Source: Gracilaria gracilis
Taxonomy: Eukaryota > Rhodophyta > Florideophyceae > Gracilariales > Gracilariaceae
Direction: 5' to 3'
NCBI GenBank assembly: GCA_030374805.1
Contig: JARGSG010000198.1
Location: 186,001-250,000 of the forward strand
DNA: 64,000 nt
Below the pieces are notes generated by a model, which searched no databases, was not told the origin of the DNA, and saw only the letters and a list, made by a program, of their open reading frames with translations. A program made the translations under genes and the position numbers. Positions 42,174 to 52,576 of the stretch are shown here, piece by piece (position 1 is the stretch's first letter; each line of letters starts with the position of its first letter).

Positions 42174-42362
42174 GTAGTGAACTCTGGGGGGAAGAGCGGC
42201 AGTGCCGGGGTTCGAACCACGAACCCCGGGCCCACACAAAAAGCACACGAAGGCGGTTACCGATTGAGCTATGGCCGCTCACGGTGTGGTGACCTCGGGC
42301 CACACCGCCGGAGGCGTTATACTGACCCTCTGTGACCGCCAGCTGCAGCTGACAGCAGCTAC
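42174..42362 (-). repeat. tRNA-derived SINE-like repeat, copy 1 (189 bp)
   Basis: Shares its whole length with 50571-50757. On the minus strand an 87-base tRNA-like part (42194-42280) has a 7-bp end stem GAGCGGC/GCCGCTC, an A-box-like TAGCTCAATCGG and a B-box GGTTCGAACCC. A hairpin-forming CGGTGTGG...CCACACCG precedes it. It does not fold as a proper tRNA (no matching D or anticodon stem), so it is read as a SINE head rather than a tRNA gene. Confidence 0.65.
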
Positions 42363-43493
42363 AAGCTGACAGCAGCTACATGGTGGCAGCAGTGGTGATG
42401 GCGGCGGTGTGGACGCCTGACTTGGTGGGGTCGATGGCGTCAATGGTGATGGTGACCATGGTAGTGGTGATCATGGCCCCAAATCAAGTATCTGAGTATG
42501 TTACGGAAGCTCGGCCGCTAAGATCTGCTATGCAGCCTGGGGTCTGCTTTCAGCACATGATGATGACTGGGACCATCACGGCCACTGAAATGCTAAAGCA
42601 AAAGACTCAGCGGTAAAGGTGACTGTTGGGGAGACATGTTGGACATTGGTGGCCACAGGGGCGGCAGCGCATTGCCCTGGGCGATATCGACATCACGGAT
42701 TGGAACGGTTGCGGAGATGGTGATAGTGATGTATTCATTTTTGGAATGCGGCCAGCTTTTGGTAAAGAAATTCTTTGGAATGGGCGATGTGGGGGCATGA
42801 TTGGTTGTGGGTGACTGATAGCGACAAGAAAACGGTGAAGACGACGGAATTGTACTGCCGCATCCATAAACAGTCCATGAGGAGCTTCATAGTCATTTTT
42901 GTTCTTGACAGCATTTGTGACACATTTGTGTCAGACAAGAATGCTTCTTCGAAAAGCAAACCAACCCAACTCCAGACATTCTATTCGTTTGATGTTTTTT
43001 AAGACACATCGAGAACGTTGTCTCATACAAGGATTAGCAAATCCATCGTTCGCCTAGGAATTAAATCTTACTGTCACCCTGGTACGACTACCAATCCTAA
43101 GTCTGATGGTAAGTCTTTCACCTCAAGAATATCCTTACCCAAGTAACATAGCATTTTCTGTGTACCACAACTTCGGGTGCTACTCAATTGCTAGAAATGG
43201 TTTCGAACAGTTCTGGCTTACAATAATGTGTTTTAGCTCACTCTCAACGCTTAGCAATATCAATAAACGTGCTCATTACCTTCCCCTTATGTCAAATGTG
43301 ATCATATTTTACTGAAGTGCTCAAGCGCATTCTCCTTGCAGTTCAATTTTACAGAAAAGAGAAAAGATACCTCGAATCGGGAAACAAACCAAGAAATACT
43401 TTGGGCAGAAGAGGAAATGGGATCAAACACGAAGTTATCCTGGCCACTGAAAAACCCAAGAGCTAAAAAAATTCAGTTAGGTATTGAGTGCTT
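42363..43493. other. Intergenic
   Basis: No gene is supported; the 42.4-42.9 kb part is rich in GGTG/GATG triplet-like runs. Confidence 0.4.
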
Positions 43494-44548
43494 CTAACAG
43501 AGACGTTGCGAGCCGAGGAGCGCGTGTCCAAGACGCCATATTGCACCACGGGTCTCGCCAACATGAAGTACAAGGAGCAATATAGAGTCACACAACACTC
43601 CCAAACCTAAACTTCCGAGCCATTGCGCCGCAAATGCGATAAAGTAAGAAGTTGAGACTCGTTCGCTTCCCGGAAACACACTGACACTGGTCAGCTCCAG
43701 AGATGAGCCGTCCTCAACATCCACGCGCACCTCTTTCCAGTCGTATGAAATTCTCAACCGAGACACTGGCAAAAACGAGTTGCTGCAGTCACTTCTTTCC
43801 GCGCAGATTTGTCCATATGTAAGCAGTCGACAAGAGGGTTTTGGAGAACGGGTACAGTGTCGCAGAATGTGGCCAGCAGTACCACACGGCAGTCCGGGGA
43901 TGCATAGTACTGAGCGGCTGTTCTTTCTCGCAGAATGCTCTCTCCAAATCCATTTTTCTTGAGCCACGCGGTTTCTACACAGTCGGGACCTGGCTCCGGA
44001 GTACCTTCGTGGGGTCCAGAGCAGCTGCAGCCCCAATAGACGGAGTTCCCTTCCCTTCCTGTGAGGCATCTTGGTATCAGCTGTTCACATCTCGGGTATT
44101 CAAAATACGTCAGGAAACATGTTGACATCTCTAGAAATCAACGAAGGGCTTTGAAACTTACGCCATCGCAGCATTCACAGTTGCAACGTTCAGGTTGTTG
44201 TAGGTCACCTCCCATAAAGCTGAGACATTGAACACTTCGACAGTTCTCCGAATCTGTCTGTGAGCCTCCACAAATACCGCCAAAAGGCAGGCGTGCAAGA
44301 TCTAAAGTACATGAAGAGGAGAAAACAATGAGTAATCGAAATTAATATATCGAGAACGAAGGAGGGTTGAAGCTAAGCGTACCGATACTTGAAGGCACCT
44401 CAGCGGAAGACACATGCGGGTAGCCAGATGCAGTCAAGCTATTGAGAGTTGGCCCTCGTAAGGAAACCGTTTCATTCAGTGGTGCGCCCAGTAGCAACTG
44501 CGAGAGGGTGAAAGCGAGAAGAAGTTGCAAGAGGGCCATCGTTCGCAT
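43494..44548 (-). CDS. Cys-rich type I membrane protein, four exons (265 aa)
   Basis: Proposed exons: 44548-44383, 44301-44162, 44080-44005 and 43909-43494, total 798 bp in one frame. Introns are 81, 81 and 95 bp with GT...AG ends (GTACGC...TTTAG, GTAAGT...AACAG, GTACTC...CTCAG). The protein starts with a signal peptide (MRTMALLQLLLAF...LLLGA). The middle has about 20 Cys, among them CNCECC, CIPGLPC and DCSN. A hydrophobic segment near residues 220-245 (SLGLGVLCDSILLLVLHV) would anchor it. The many Cys point to disulfides and an extracellular domain. The third intron is proposed because it alone joins the two open frames. No family is recognised. Confidence 0.6.
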
Positions 44549-45174
44549 TCGAGACGAGGTAGAAGCAGTACGTGGACAAAGACTGTTATAAAGCGCTCTG
44601 CGGGTTGTCCTTGCTTTGCTGCCGTGCACCTCTCCTCATCGTTGAGTACACGAAGAACCACATATGTCCTCGCGGACAGTGCCTCCCCCTCACCAACAAG
44701 CACAAAACTTTTGTCATTTCGCACATGATGTGACCACATTATCGACATGATGGTGCCTTGGTTGACATTGTGCTAACTTGGCAAGTTTTAGCTTGTATTT
44801 AAAATGTTGGTTATGCTTATTGTTTCGCGACGCACATGAGTCTACCATGTATATAGTTTGCCAAAGCGATATAGGATACCATATGGACCATATGGGTACA
44901 GTTACAGTCGCCCGGGCAACTGAAAAGAAACTGTGCGCCCGGGCTACTGTAACCGTACGCGGTGGAGACAACTGTACAGCATGAATGTGAGACTATTTTT
45001 TGTAGTTTAGGGAGATTGAACCGATTGTTTTAGTCACATAGCCAAGCAAAATGTCGTCTGATGAAAATCAGAGGACTACAAATTAGGAGTCGGATTGGAA
45101 CGGAATGGTCGGGCATCATCTATCTGTACGAACACTAATATCATGAGCACTGTGGTCAGCAGTGAATTTCGTTA
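44549..45174. other. Intergenic
   Basis: No gene. At 44903-44955 an inverted repeat GTTACAGTCGCCCGGGCA...CGCCCGGGCTACTGTAACC forms a long hairpin. Confidence 0.5.
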
Positions 45175-45561
45175 TCAGTGTGCGAGCCTAGCCAAGCTTT
45201 CAACAAGATGAGTTAGCGGCGAGAACATGATGAGGATCTGCTCGTTGATGCCCTTTCCAGTGATGATTTCCGTAATGAGGCCAATGACAAAGCCCAGCTG
45301 AGCCAGTCGTCCGTTGACCTTCTCGGCGTAAGGAGTGAATCCTTGGGGTCCGCGGTATTCGCTGTTGAGTTTTGCGGCGCGATTGGCCTCCAGAGAACGA
45401 TAGGGAGAGGGGGCGGCGACCTTTGGCTTGTCCTTTGTCTGTAGTGCCATGCGGGGAGTTGCGACGAAAGTGGGCGGCACTTGTGTGGTTGTGGATGAGA
45501 GAAATGGCTTGGTGATGAGCGACGGGGTGAAAGAGGAAACGAATGCGGTGTGGGAAGTCAT
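45175..45561 (-). CDS. Plastid one-helix light-harvesting-like (HLIP/OHP-type) protein (128 aa)
   Basis: ATG 45561 opens a Ser/Thr-rich, hydroxylated N-terminus with an early Phe (MTSHTAFVSSFTPSL), a form typical of red-algal plastid transit peptides. The mature part has one membrane helix with the chlorophyll-binding motif ExxNxR (EKVNGRLAQLGFVIGLITEI) followed by ITGKGI, the hallmark of HLIP/OHP proteins. Such proteins bind chlorophyll and carotenoids and protect or help assemble photosystems in thylakoids, and are usually induced by high light. TATAAAG on the minus strand at 45685-45691 lies 124 bp upstream. No intron. The assignment is firm at family level; it could be one of several paralogs. 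Confidence 0.88.
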   Translation of the reverse strand: MTSHTAFVSSFTPSLITKPFLSSTTTQVPPTFVATPRMALQTKDKPKVAAPSPYRSLEANRAAKLNSEYRGPQGFTPYAEKVNGRLAQLGFVIGLITEIITGKGINEQILIMFSPLTHLVESLARLAH

Positions 45562-45684
45562 TGTGATGAGTAGTCGAAAGTGGGAGAAAGTGAGTTGAGA
45601 GTGAGGGTCAAAACTGCGAAGCGGGTGAGTGATTAAAACTGTCTGGGTTTCGAAAGTGTGGTGAATAAATGGGGGTGTGCCGGG

Positions 45685-45691
45685 CTTTATA
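45685..45691 (-). promoter_or_regulatory. TATA box (TATAAAG) of the HLIP-like gene
   Basis: 124 bp before the ATG, in line with the TATA-like motifs before the peroxidase and the Cys-rich peptide genes. Confidence 0.5.
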
Positions 45692-46332
45692 GAACTGCGG
45701 AGGTACGGGATGCGCATTCCGACAACGTACGCAGGAATCTGGCTGTATCTCGTCCGGCGTCGAACGGAGAAACAAGGGACCAGCGGAGGAGAAGGCGGAT
45801 GGCGGACAGAGTCATGCAAATCGGCGGATGCAATGCGTACCAGAGCTAGGCTCAATGGTGGCGTTGGGCGATAACGGAGAGCCGTTAAAAGTTGAATCGC
45901 CGCCCAGGAGAACAGCCTTCGCTGGGACACGGCATTGGGTGCATTTGTGAAGCGGTGCATTATGGCGTGTTGTGATTGGTGCGCAGAGGACCGTTGCGCA
46001 TGTGGTGGCGGTTGGTGGAGGCGGCCCGCGCAGACGGGTGGCTGGCGCGTCGGGTGGCTGGCGCGTCGGGTAACAGATGTTTTTGCGGTTGAGCTGGTTT
46101 CTGCGTTGATTTAGAATTACAAAACTTACTTTCTGACGTGGCGTGGGTCTCGTTGGTAACTTTACACGTTGTGCAAAACATGATCTGCAAAGCCAATGTT
46201 TGCGAAACCTTTTCTGAAAATGAATTGCAATCTTTTCTATGGAAACACGAATTCGATTCTCTTGCACTCTCCTTTTACGTAAACACACGAATATTTGAAA
46301 ACATGTTCGGAAATTGGGAATTCTTGTGGCGC

Positions 46333-47634
46333 CTAATGGTCAGAATTACTTTTCACAAACATTACATTGGCACCCAGTGCTCGAACTGCATGACTGTTCT
46401 CCGCAGCTGCGGCTCCGTCGTGAGCCCAATTACAGTGCTGTGCCACACACGCCAGCGCATCAGCCTTGGAGCAGAAGGTGTTGTACCGCCCTCGTCCCTT
46501 CAACCACACCACTCCAAACCACGCGCAGAACGCCGCAAACGCCACCACCGCAAACAACGCCAAAGCCACCCCGAACGTGGCCAGAATCAGAGTGTCGTTC
46601 ACCTCCGTCACGTTGCGCTCGCCCACGATCCTTTGCACCGTGGCGTTCCTCTCGATGCGAAGCGAGGCCAGCCGTCGAGTGGGCGACGAAAACGTCGTTC
46701 TCAGCACAAAGTCTGCGATGAACGCCATTGACTTGAGTAGCTCTGTGTCGTCCTTCTTCTCCTGACGTATCACGGATACCGAGACAGAGAGGCCACCATC
46801 TCCACCCTGCAAAAAGTACATTATTTCTGCGAAACCGCCGATGTCATCGTCCATGCGCAACGACCCAACGCAGAGAAGAGTGTTGTAGTTGGAGCACCAC
46901 AACTCGGTGATGCGGAAGAGACAGTCACCAAGATCGACATTTTCCGAGAACGGAATGTTTGTGACTTGATTGCGCGGCACCTGGGTGAAGTCGACTCCGA
47001 CGGTGCTGAAACTCAATTCGCAGCCGGTGAATTCAATCTGGGTTCTGCCTGCCTTCCATGTGGTTACCACTTCATTCTCGAATCCATTTGACTCCCACAA
47101 GCACGTATAGTCAGAGAACTCGGTGCCCCGCGGCCATTTGATAGAGTCGAGATCCTCTACTTCATTGGTCCTAGAATAAAAGGTGGTTTGGCCAATATCA
47201 GATTCGGAGCAGCCACTCTCTAGAAGGATGACAACGGTTGCGGAGGCCAGCGAGGCATCGGACGACACATGGTCTCGATAATCGATGTATGTACCCGGGG
47301 TTGCAGCAACCACTTTGTTCCTCACCAGAACTGGTTCTAACGCAGGTTTGGTGACGCCCTTAAACGCGAATCCACCGGCTGTGCACAGGAGCGTGAAGGT
47401 GATTCCCACCAGTACGGACAACAGGGAGAACAAATGGGGGGCCAAACCAATTTCCATTAACAGGGAGAGGCGCGTTGTGCTGAGACGCAACGGCTTGCGG
47501 ACATCGTAGATGGTGCGGAGATTGTGACACGCCAGCAAGACACGCAGGAGGCGGATGAGGATGAGCACAAGGAAGACTTCAATGACGCTGTAGATGCCGT
47601 TTACAACGTTTGCGTGCAGATTGAGCTCAGCCAT
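46333..47634 (-). CDS. Membrane protein with two terminal TM regions and a glycosylated middle (433 aa), copy 1
   Basis: ATG 47634. TM segments near residues 15-35, 65-90 and 350-380, with a long middle region carrying several Cys and NxT sites. It is paralogous to the divergently placed gene at 48198: shared LRLSTTRLSLL (LHLTTTRMAVL there), a C-x3-NGF-x-N block near the centre, and the same TM layout. The middle region is probably outside the cell or in a lumen. The C-terminus is a short cytoplasmic tail. No known family is recognised; intronless. Confidence 0.75.
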   Translation of the reverse strand: MAELNLHANVVNGIYSVIEVFLVLILIRLLRVLLACHNLRTIYDVRKPLRLSTTRLSLLMEIGLAPHLFSLLSVLVGITFTLLCTAGGFAFKGVTKPALEPVLVRNKVVAATPGTYIDYRDHVSSDASLASATVVILLESGCSESDIGQTTFYSRTNEVEDLDSIKWPRGTEFSDYTCLWESNGFENEVVTTWKAGRTQIEFTGCELSFSTVGVDFTQVPRNQVTNIPFSENVDLGDCLFRITELWCSNYNTLLCVGSLRMDDDIGGFAEIMYFLQGGDGGLSVSVSVIRQEKKDDTELLKSMAFIADFVLRTTFSSPTRRLASLRIERNATVQRIVGERNVTEVNDTLILATFGVALALFAVVAFAAFCAWFGVVWLKGRGRYNTFCSKADALACVAQHCNWAHDGAAAAENSHAVRALGANVMFVKSNSDH

Positions 47635-48197
47635 CGAACAGCAGCTCGCCCATGGAAGTGGGATGAGCGCGGACGGACGGGATGGAGGGGAGGCAGAGAT
47701 AGTTTTCCTACGGGCTATTTCCTACGTGCTATGCGGTGATAACTACTATCCGATTCGAGTTGGCACCGAAAATGATTTTTGCTAATCGTCTCCCGAGACC
47801 TTTTGCGTAGACATACACATGAGAATATTTGATAATGTTAGCCGTACCATACTCGACCCACTGCTATCGGGGGATTTGACTCAGCACAATCACAGTGTGC
47901 CCATACATATACCGGTTCGTACAGTACTGTATTCACACCTGGAATTTAAAAGGATTATTGGCTAATTCATGCGTTACTGTCGGAAGCTACTCCTCACCAC
48001 CTGAGATATCCTCATCAGTTTTGGAGCCAAAGTCCACATTACGAACGCCAGTGCATGCGGGCAGACGAGTGGCAGCGTCGCACGACTGTTCATGGGCTCA
48101 CGCTGAGCATCTCTCTACATGCCTCTGTAGGCAATCTGGGCAGCGTCCGTTCCCGCACCACCGTCATCCGTCGAACAACATCTGCCTGATACTCACG
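47635..48197. promoter_or_regulatory. Shared intergenic region of the divergent pair
   Basis: 563 bp between the two start codons; both promoters must lie here. No single motif stands out. Confidence 0.4.
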
Positions 48198-49577
48198 ATG
48201 ATAATCCCCATCGACTCCAATATAGTAAGCGGGCTGTACTTTGTCGTCTTCGAAACTCTCCTCCTCCTTGTACTCGGCTTGGCGCTACAGGCCTACGTCC
48301 GCAATTCCAATCTTCACGCGCTGCACACCCGCAAGAAAGCTCTTCACCTCACTACCACGCGCATGGCTGTTTTGGCCGACTATGGAATCACTAACGTACG
48401 AAACGCACGCCTCACCGCGTTGATAGGCTCTTTGGTGCTCGTTCTCACCATGGCGGGCAGCTTTTCAATCGACGGTGGCTCACGCGATGCCACAATCACC
48501 ACAACTGCCGAACTGCTCATCGCGCCCACCCGCAACTCCAGCGAGGTGATCGACTTCACCAAGCACATATCACCGAACGGGTCGAGGATGTCCGGCACTT
48601 ACCTGTTGGCGCGAGATGCGGTGGATTGCCTGCGCTCGAACCGAACCATCGTTTCATATTACGCGGCAGTCGCAGGCTTCGACGGTGATCTGAACAGCTT
48701 ACAATACGTCATCAGCGACTTTCCGCGCAACATCTCGTGCTCGTACGAGGCCAATGGCTTTGTCAACGGACTCGTGTTCACCGAGCGTGTGGCCGACGCT
48801 AACTTTGGCCCAGAGTGTGAGATATATGCGAATCCAACGTTGAGCGACCAGGTGGTGTGGCCAGAGAACGTGACCTTTACGTGCGGCCTTGAGACGGTTG
48901 ACGCGTTTTGCTCACGCTTCCTCAACTACGCTTGCGTGGTGCAGCTTCGAGTGCAGCAGAATTACATGATGCTGTACCTGCTTTATGAGTCTGCGGTGCC
49001 GCTGGCTCCCGTGAGACGTGGCGGCTCTTCGCCAGAAGCGTTGCCAAGCCGCGCCGTACAGAATCTGGCGTACATGTTGGCGACGGGGGTGGACTATCGC
49101 ACCGGCAGTATGGAGACGATGTCCATCATGAGCATACAGCGCAACAGACGAGTGGAGGTGATTGACCCCAGCGTACGCGATGGCCGAATACTGGAAACGG
49201 AGGTGTCGCTGGTTTTGTTTGTGTGCACGGCGGGACTGGCTACGGTGATCACAGCGTTGGTGAGCGTTTTCTCGTTGCTCAAATGGAGGCGGGACGTTGT
49301 GAAACAAGGGCTGCGCGCGAAGAATGGACTGAGTGGCGCCATCGATGTGATGATGCTGGCGGCGGGCATTGGGCGGCAGCAACCACAAGACGCTGTGGAA
49401 TTCGAAGTGACGGTATGCATCAGTGAGAGCGAACCGCGCGTTGGACCGATGGCGGTGGCCGAAATGGGCGGCGCGGCGTTCCGGGAGGAGGAGCTGATTG
49501 GTCGATTGAGGCATCGGAAGGGCGATGGGTTCGTGGTGGTGCACTCCAACGAGGTGCACCCCAGAGAGAGCGCGTAA
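48198..49577 (+). CDS. Membrane protein, copy 2 of the divergent pair (459 aa)
   Basis: ATG 48198 (CACGATGATAATC) is chosen because the paralog alignment starts here, although the frame is open for 300 bp upstream. TM segments lie near residues 12-35, 68-88 and 325-350; the middle has several NxS/T sites and paired Cys. Compared with copy 1 it has a longer C-terminal tail (about 100 residues, acidic, ending in HPRESA). Shared blocks with copy 1 are the LTTTR motif after the first TM and SCSYEANGFVNG in the middle. Function unknown. Confidence 0.75.
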   Translation: MIIPIDSNIVSGLYFVVFETLLLLVLGLALQAYVRNSNLHALHTRKKALHLTTTRMAVLADYGITNVRNARLTALIGSLVLVLTMAGSFSIDGGSRDATITTTAELLIAPTRNSSEVIDFTKHISPNGSRMSGTYLLARDAVDCLRSNRTIVSYYAAVAGFDGDLNSLQYVISDFPRNISCSYEANGFVNGLVFTERVADANFGPECEIYANPTLSDQVVWPENVTFTCGLETVDAFCSRFLNYACVVQLRVQQNYMMLYLLYESAVPLAPVRRGGSSPEALPSRAVQNLAYMLATGVDYRTGSMETMSIMSIQRNRRVEVIDPSVRDGRILETEVSLVLFVCTAGLATVITALVSVFSLLKWRRDVVKQGLRAKNGLSGAIDVMMLAAGIGRQQPQDAVEFEVTVCISESEPRVGPMAVAEMGGAAFREEELIGRLRHRKGDGFVVVHSNEVHPRESA

Positions 49578-50570
49578 GCTTCAACGTGAACACGGAGCTA
49601 CGAGCACCACGTAACTAGACGTGGACACGATACTTAAAACCCCGTTTGTAGTTTACTTTAGGGAGATTCTGGGTATGCAGGGTGACGCCTAACAAAATTA
49701 AGCTTATTTGATGGGGACATCATCGAACTTGTCCAAGGGTGACGGATAAAATTTGTCTACCTTCCTGGGCAGGGCAAAGTGGAACAGCTTTCAAAAAATC
49801 GTTGCAATCAGCTTGAAATCATAATAATTGGTACATTGCTGAACACGTTTTCTGATTTTTGGCTTTATGTGACTTTTTGGCTTTATTTCGGTATGAGTTT
49901 TTTAGATTAGTTTACCGCACTGGCTATTTCGCGTATTGCTGCTCTTAAATGGCTAAATTTCTGTTCTTGGGAATAGCAAAAAGCTACATATATGTCACAG
50001 TTATGAAACAGCTTGTTCCAAATTACCCTTCAAAAAATTAGTGCACTTTTTAGCACTATATTTTTGGGCATACCAAAAAACAACCTATTTTGGTTCAGGT
50101 TTGACAGTCTTGTTCGCTTCCACAACATTTTGAATGAAATGACTACCTTCGGTATATGTGGAGTCGTAACTGCCAAACATTATTGCCGAAGAAGATGACG
50201 GAGTGTCAAACAAGCGATATGGCTATTTTAAAATTAATTAAAAGTTACAAAATATATTTTAGCTGTTCTGACAATCTGCATACTCTGAACAGTTATGAAA
50301 CAAGCAATGTTCCAAATTAACCGTTGTTCAGCTTTAGCCAGACCTGGAAGGTAGTATCAGCAGGTGACACCAAAACGTCGTTCTGGCTTTGTCCCCATAT
50401 ATGTTCATCATGTGACCTTAACTTTCACCTATAGTCTTCGTTTTCACCCTTCTTCTTCTCGATTCTCCCTCGCTTTTCTTTTAATCAATCAACGTTCACC
50501 CTACGTCTACTATTTCAACATGCCTGATAATCAAATAACATTGCCCGCCACTTCTGAGTGCGAAGCATCT
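49578..50570. other. Intergenic
   Basis: No gene seen; A/T-rich from 49.8 to 50.3 kb. Confidence 0.4.
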
Positions 50571-50757
50571 GTAGTGAACTGGAAGGAAGAGCGGCAGGGC
50601 CAGGGTTCGAATCACGAACCCAGGGCCTCCACAAAAAGCACACGAAGGCGGTTACTCATTGAGCTATAACCGCTCACGGTGTGGTGGCCTCGAGCCACAC
50701 CGCCGGAGGTGTTATTGTGACCCTATGTGACCGCCAGCTGCATCTAACAGCAGCTAC
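50571..50757 (-). repeat. tRNA-derived SINE-like repeat, copy 2 (187 bp)
   Basis: Second copy of the 42174-42362 repeat. The tRNA-like part is 50589-50675, again 87 bases, with end stem GAGCGGT/GCCGCTC and B box GATTCGAACCC. Confidence 0.65.
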
Positions 50758-50977
50758 AGCATCTTTTCTGCTCATTAAACTTGAGATTGGGTTCTTTTTG
50801 CAGTGCCGTGCAGAAATACCCTCAACGGGCAGAATTTGATGTAGAGATTTTGCTGCCCATCAAACGGACTTGAGCGGCAGGCAATTCCCAGACCAGAGTC
50901 AACGATGTTGAATTTCAGACATACTTAAGTCTCAAGAAAGAAAGGTAATATTCTTCAGGAATCCGATCTCCTCTTGG

Positions 50978-51230
50978 TCACCCTCTTCTGTTTCAGCAAG
51001 AACTGTGATGTTCCAATCGCTTTAAAGTCACCCTGTGTATTGATCTTGTCGCCTTAATTTTGTGTTTGTCGTTGTATTGTCACCCTGGTGTAGAAAATAC
51101 TAGTTTGCGTTCACCCTGGAAATCAAACTGTTCACCTTCTAAATCAATCTCACAAAAAACCGTCACCATGGCTATGGCCTAATTTTTCCGTGTCACCTAC
51201 CAAAGGTTCGTAAAGAAAAGACTTCACCCT
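50978..51230. other. Array of spaced TCACC motifs
   Basis: TCACC or close variants start at about 50978, 51028, 51048 (TCGCC), 51080, 51111, 51132, 51163, 51193 and 51224. Spacings are 50, 20, 32, 31, 21, 31, 30 and 31 bp. The sequence between them is not conserved. Confidence 0.4.
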
Positions 51231-51342
51231 GTGGTAAAGGGAAGTTACTTTGGTCTCCCTCGTAGTGTCTGTAGAGCAATTGCCCATGGCAGAGACTGAG
51301 GGAGATGCCGCTCATATATCCGTTGTTATTTTCGGCTGAACT

Positions 51343-52141
51343 TGTAGTGCAACGCTATTGCGGATGAAGCTTCGCTATTGCGATTCATAGACAAGGGGGT
51401 GCTCTCTAAGGAGGTGGTGATGAATGCCGTGCGTGGCACACCCCATTCTTGGGTAGATTCGTACAACATATAGGATAGTTGTGAGGTGCACAGCATTGCT
51501 GGTCAGTCACACACGTGTGGGGAGTTTGCACCCATTGTTGGGGATTCTAGATATTAATATTGGATATTTAGTTACCACTGACAGTGGGCGGCTACACTAC
51601 ATAGTAGGTTGAGCTCAACCCAACTTTGGAGAAGTAAACGACTCAACCGAGTGTTCGGCTCTGATGTTTCACCCTTGGTGAGCAATATCCTCCTCGCGGA
51701 GAGTTGCCACTACTGTGTAGGTACCATCATCCGCCTCGCGGCATCTACAGCACCCTTACCGCATTCCGCGTGTTATTCTGTGTGTTTCCTTTATTTGTTT
51801 TCGCACTGTTATACAGGTATCGCTACACTGCATACCGGTGTTGACCGTTCTTTGTTTCGCCCACTCGCGTGGTTCGCTACCGCTCTCCGCGTCTCGTGCC
51901 ACTCTCGTGTGTGTGTTGGTTGTCCCGTCTGTGACGTCATCCCCGACTCTGTCGTGTTCCCCACCACTGTGCGGCTTCTTTGCCTTTACCGCTCTCTACG
52001 CGTGTCGTGACGGTGATCCCCGGTCTTACACCCGGCTAGCGCGATCACCCTGAGAGGGGCTCTATTGCTGTGACTACCTCAGTTGAGGGAAGGCTTGAAC
52101 ACCCTTTGTGTGTCTTCTTCCTCCGCAGGGGTTGCACCACA
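51343..52141 (+). repeat. 5' LTR of Gyp-B
   Basis: 799 bp; GAACT precedes it. Confidence 0.93.
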
Positions 52142-52143
52142 AT

Positions 52144-52155
52144 TGGTCTCCCGAC
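52144..52155 (+). promoter_or_regulatory. Primer-binding site of Gyp-B
   Basis: TGGTCTCCCGAC, two bases after the LTR, complementary to a tRNA 3' end GTCGGGAGACCA. The same site follows the Gyp-C LTR. The tRNA is not identified. Confidence 0.75.
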
Positions 52156-52576
52156 TTAGAAGTCGTGTTGTATCCAGCAAACTGGTTTGGTGCACCTTCC
52201 GGTTTGCCGGTTCGTTTCGTGGTCGTGGAGGACATTTCGCAGTTTAATCTGGGATTCGCTACCGACTCTACGTCGTGTCGGTTTCGTTTTCCCAATTTGA
52301 GTTGTTGTTTGGACACGGTTCTTTACCGGTGGCACTACCTATTTCCGTAGTGTGAGATTCCCGTCGGTACGGTTGTTGTCACCCCGTTTGGGTTTTTGAA
52401 CTCGTCCCAGCAATCTGGTGAAGCAACGTTGTCGCATCGTGACGTTCCCGTGGACACGGTTGTCTTTACCGCATTCGGTTTTTTCGTCACTCGTGTGAGG
52501 ATACTAAACTCATTCGAGGTTAATTTGCTGTTCGCTTGATTGTTCCCAGTTCTCTGGTCTCTTTTCGTCGTGGACG

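Noticed and set aside
42194-42280. A true tRNA gene
   Set aside because: End stem and boxes are present, but D and anticodon stems do not form, and the repeat continues beyond it in both copies.
43494-44128. Two overlapping single-exon genes
   Set aside because: A spliced model with three GT...AG introns joins them into one frame with a signal peptide.
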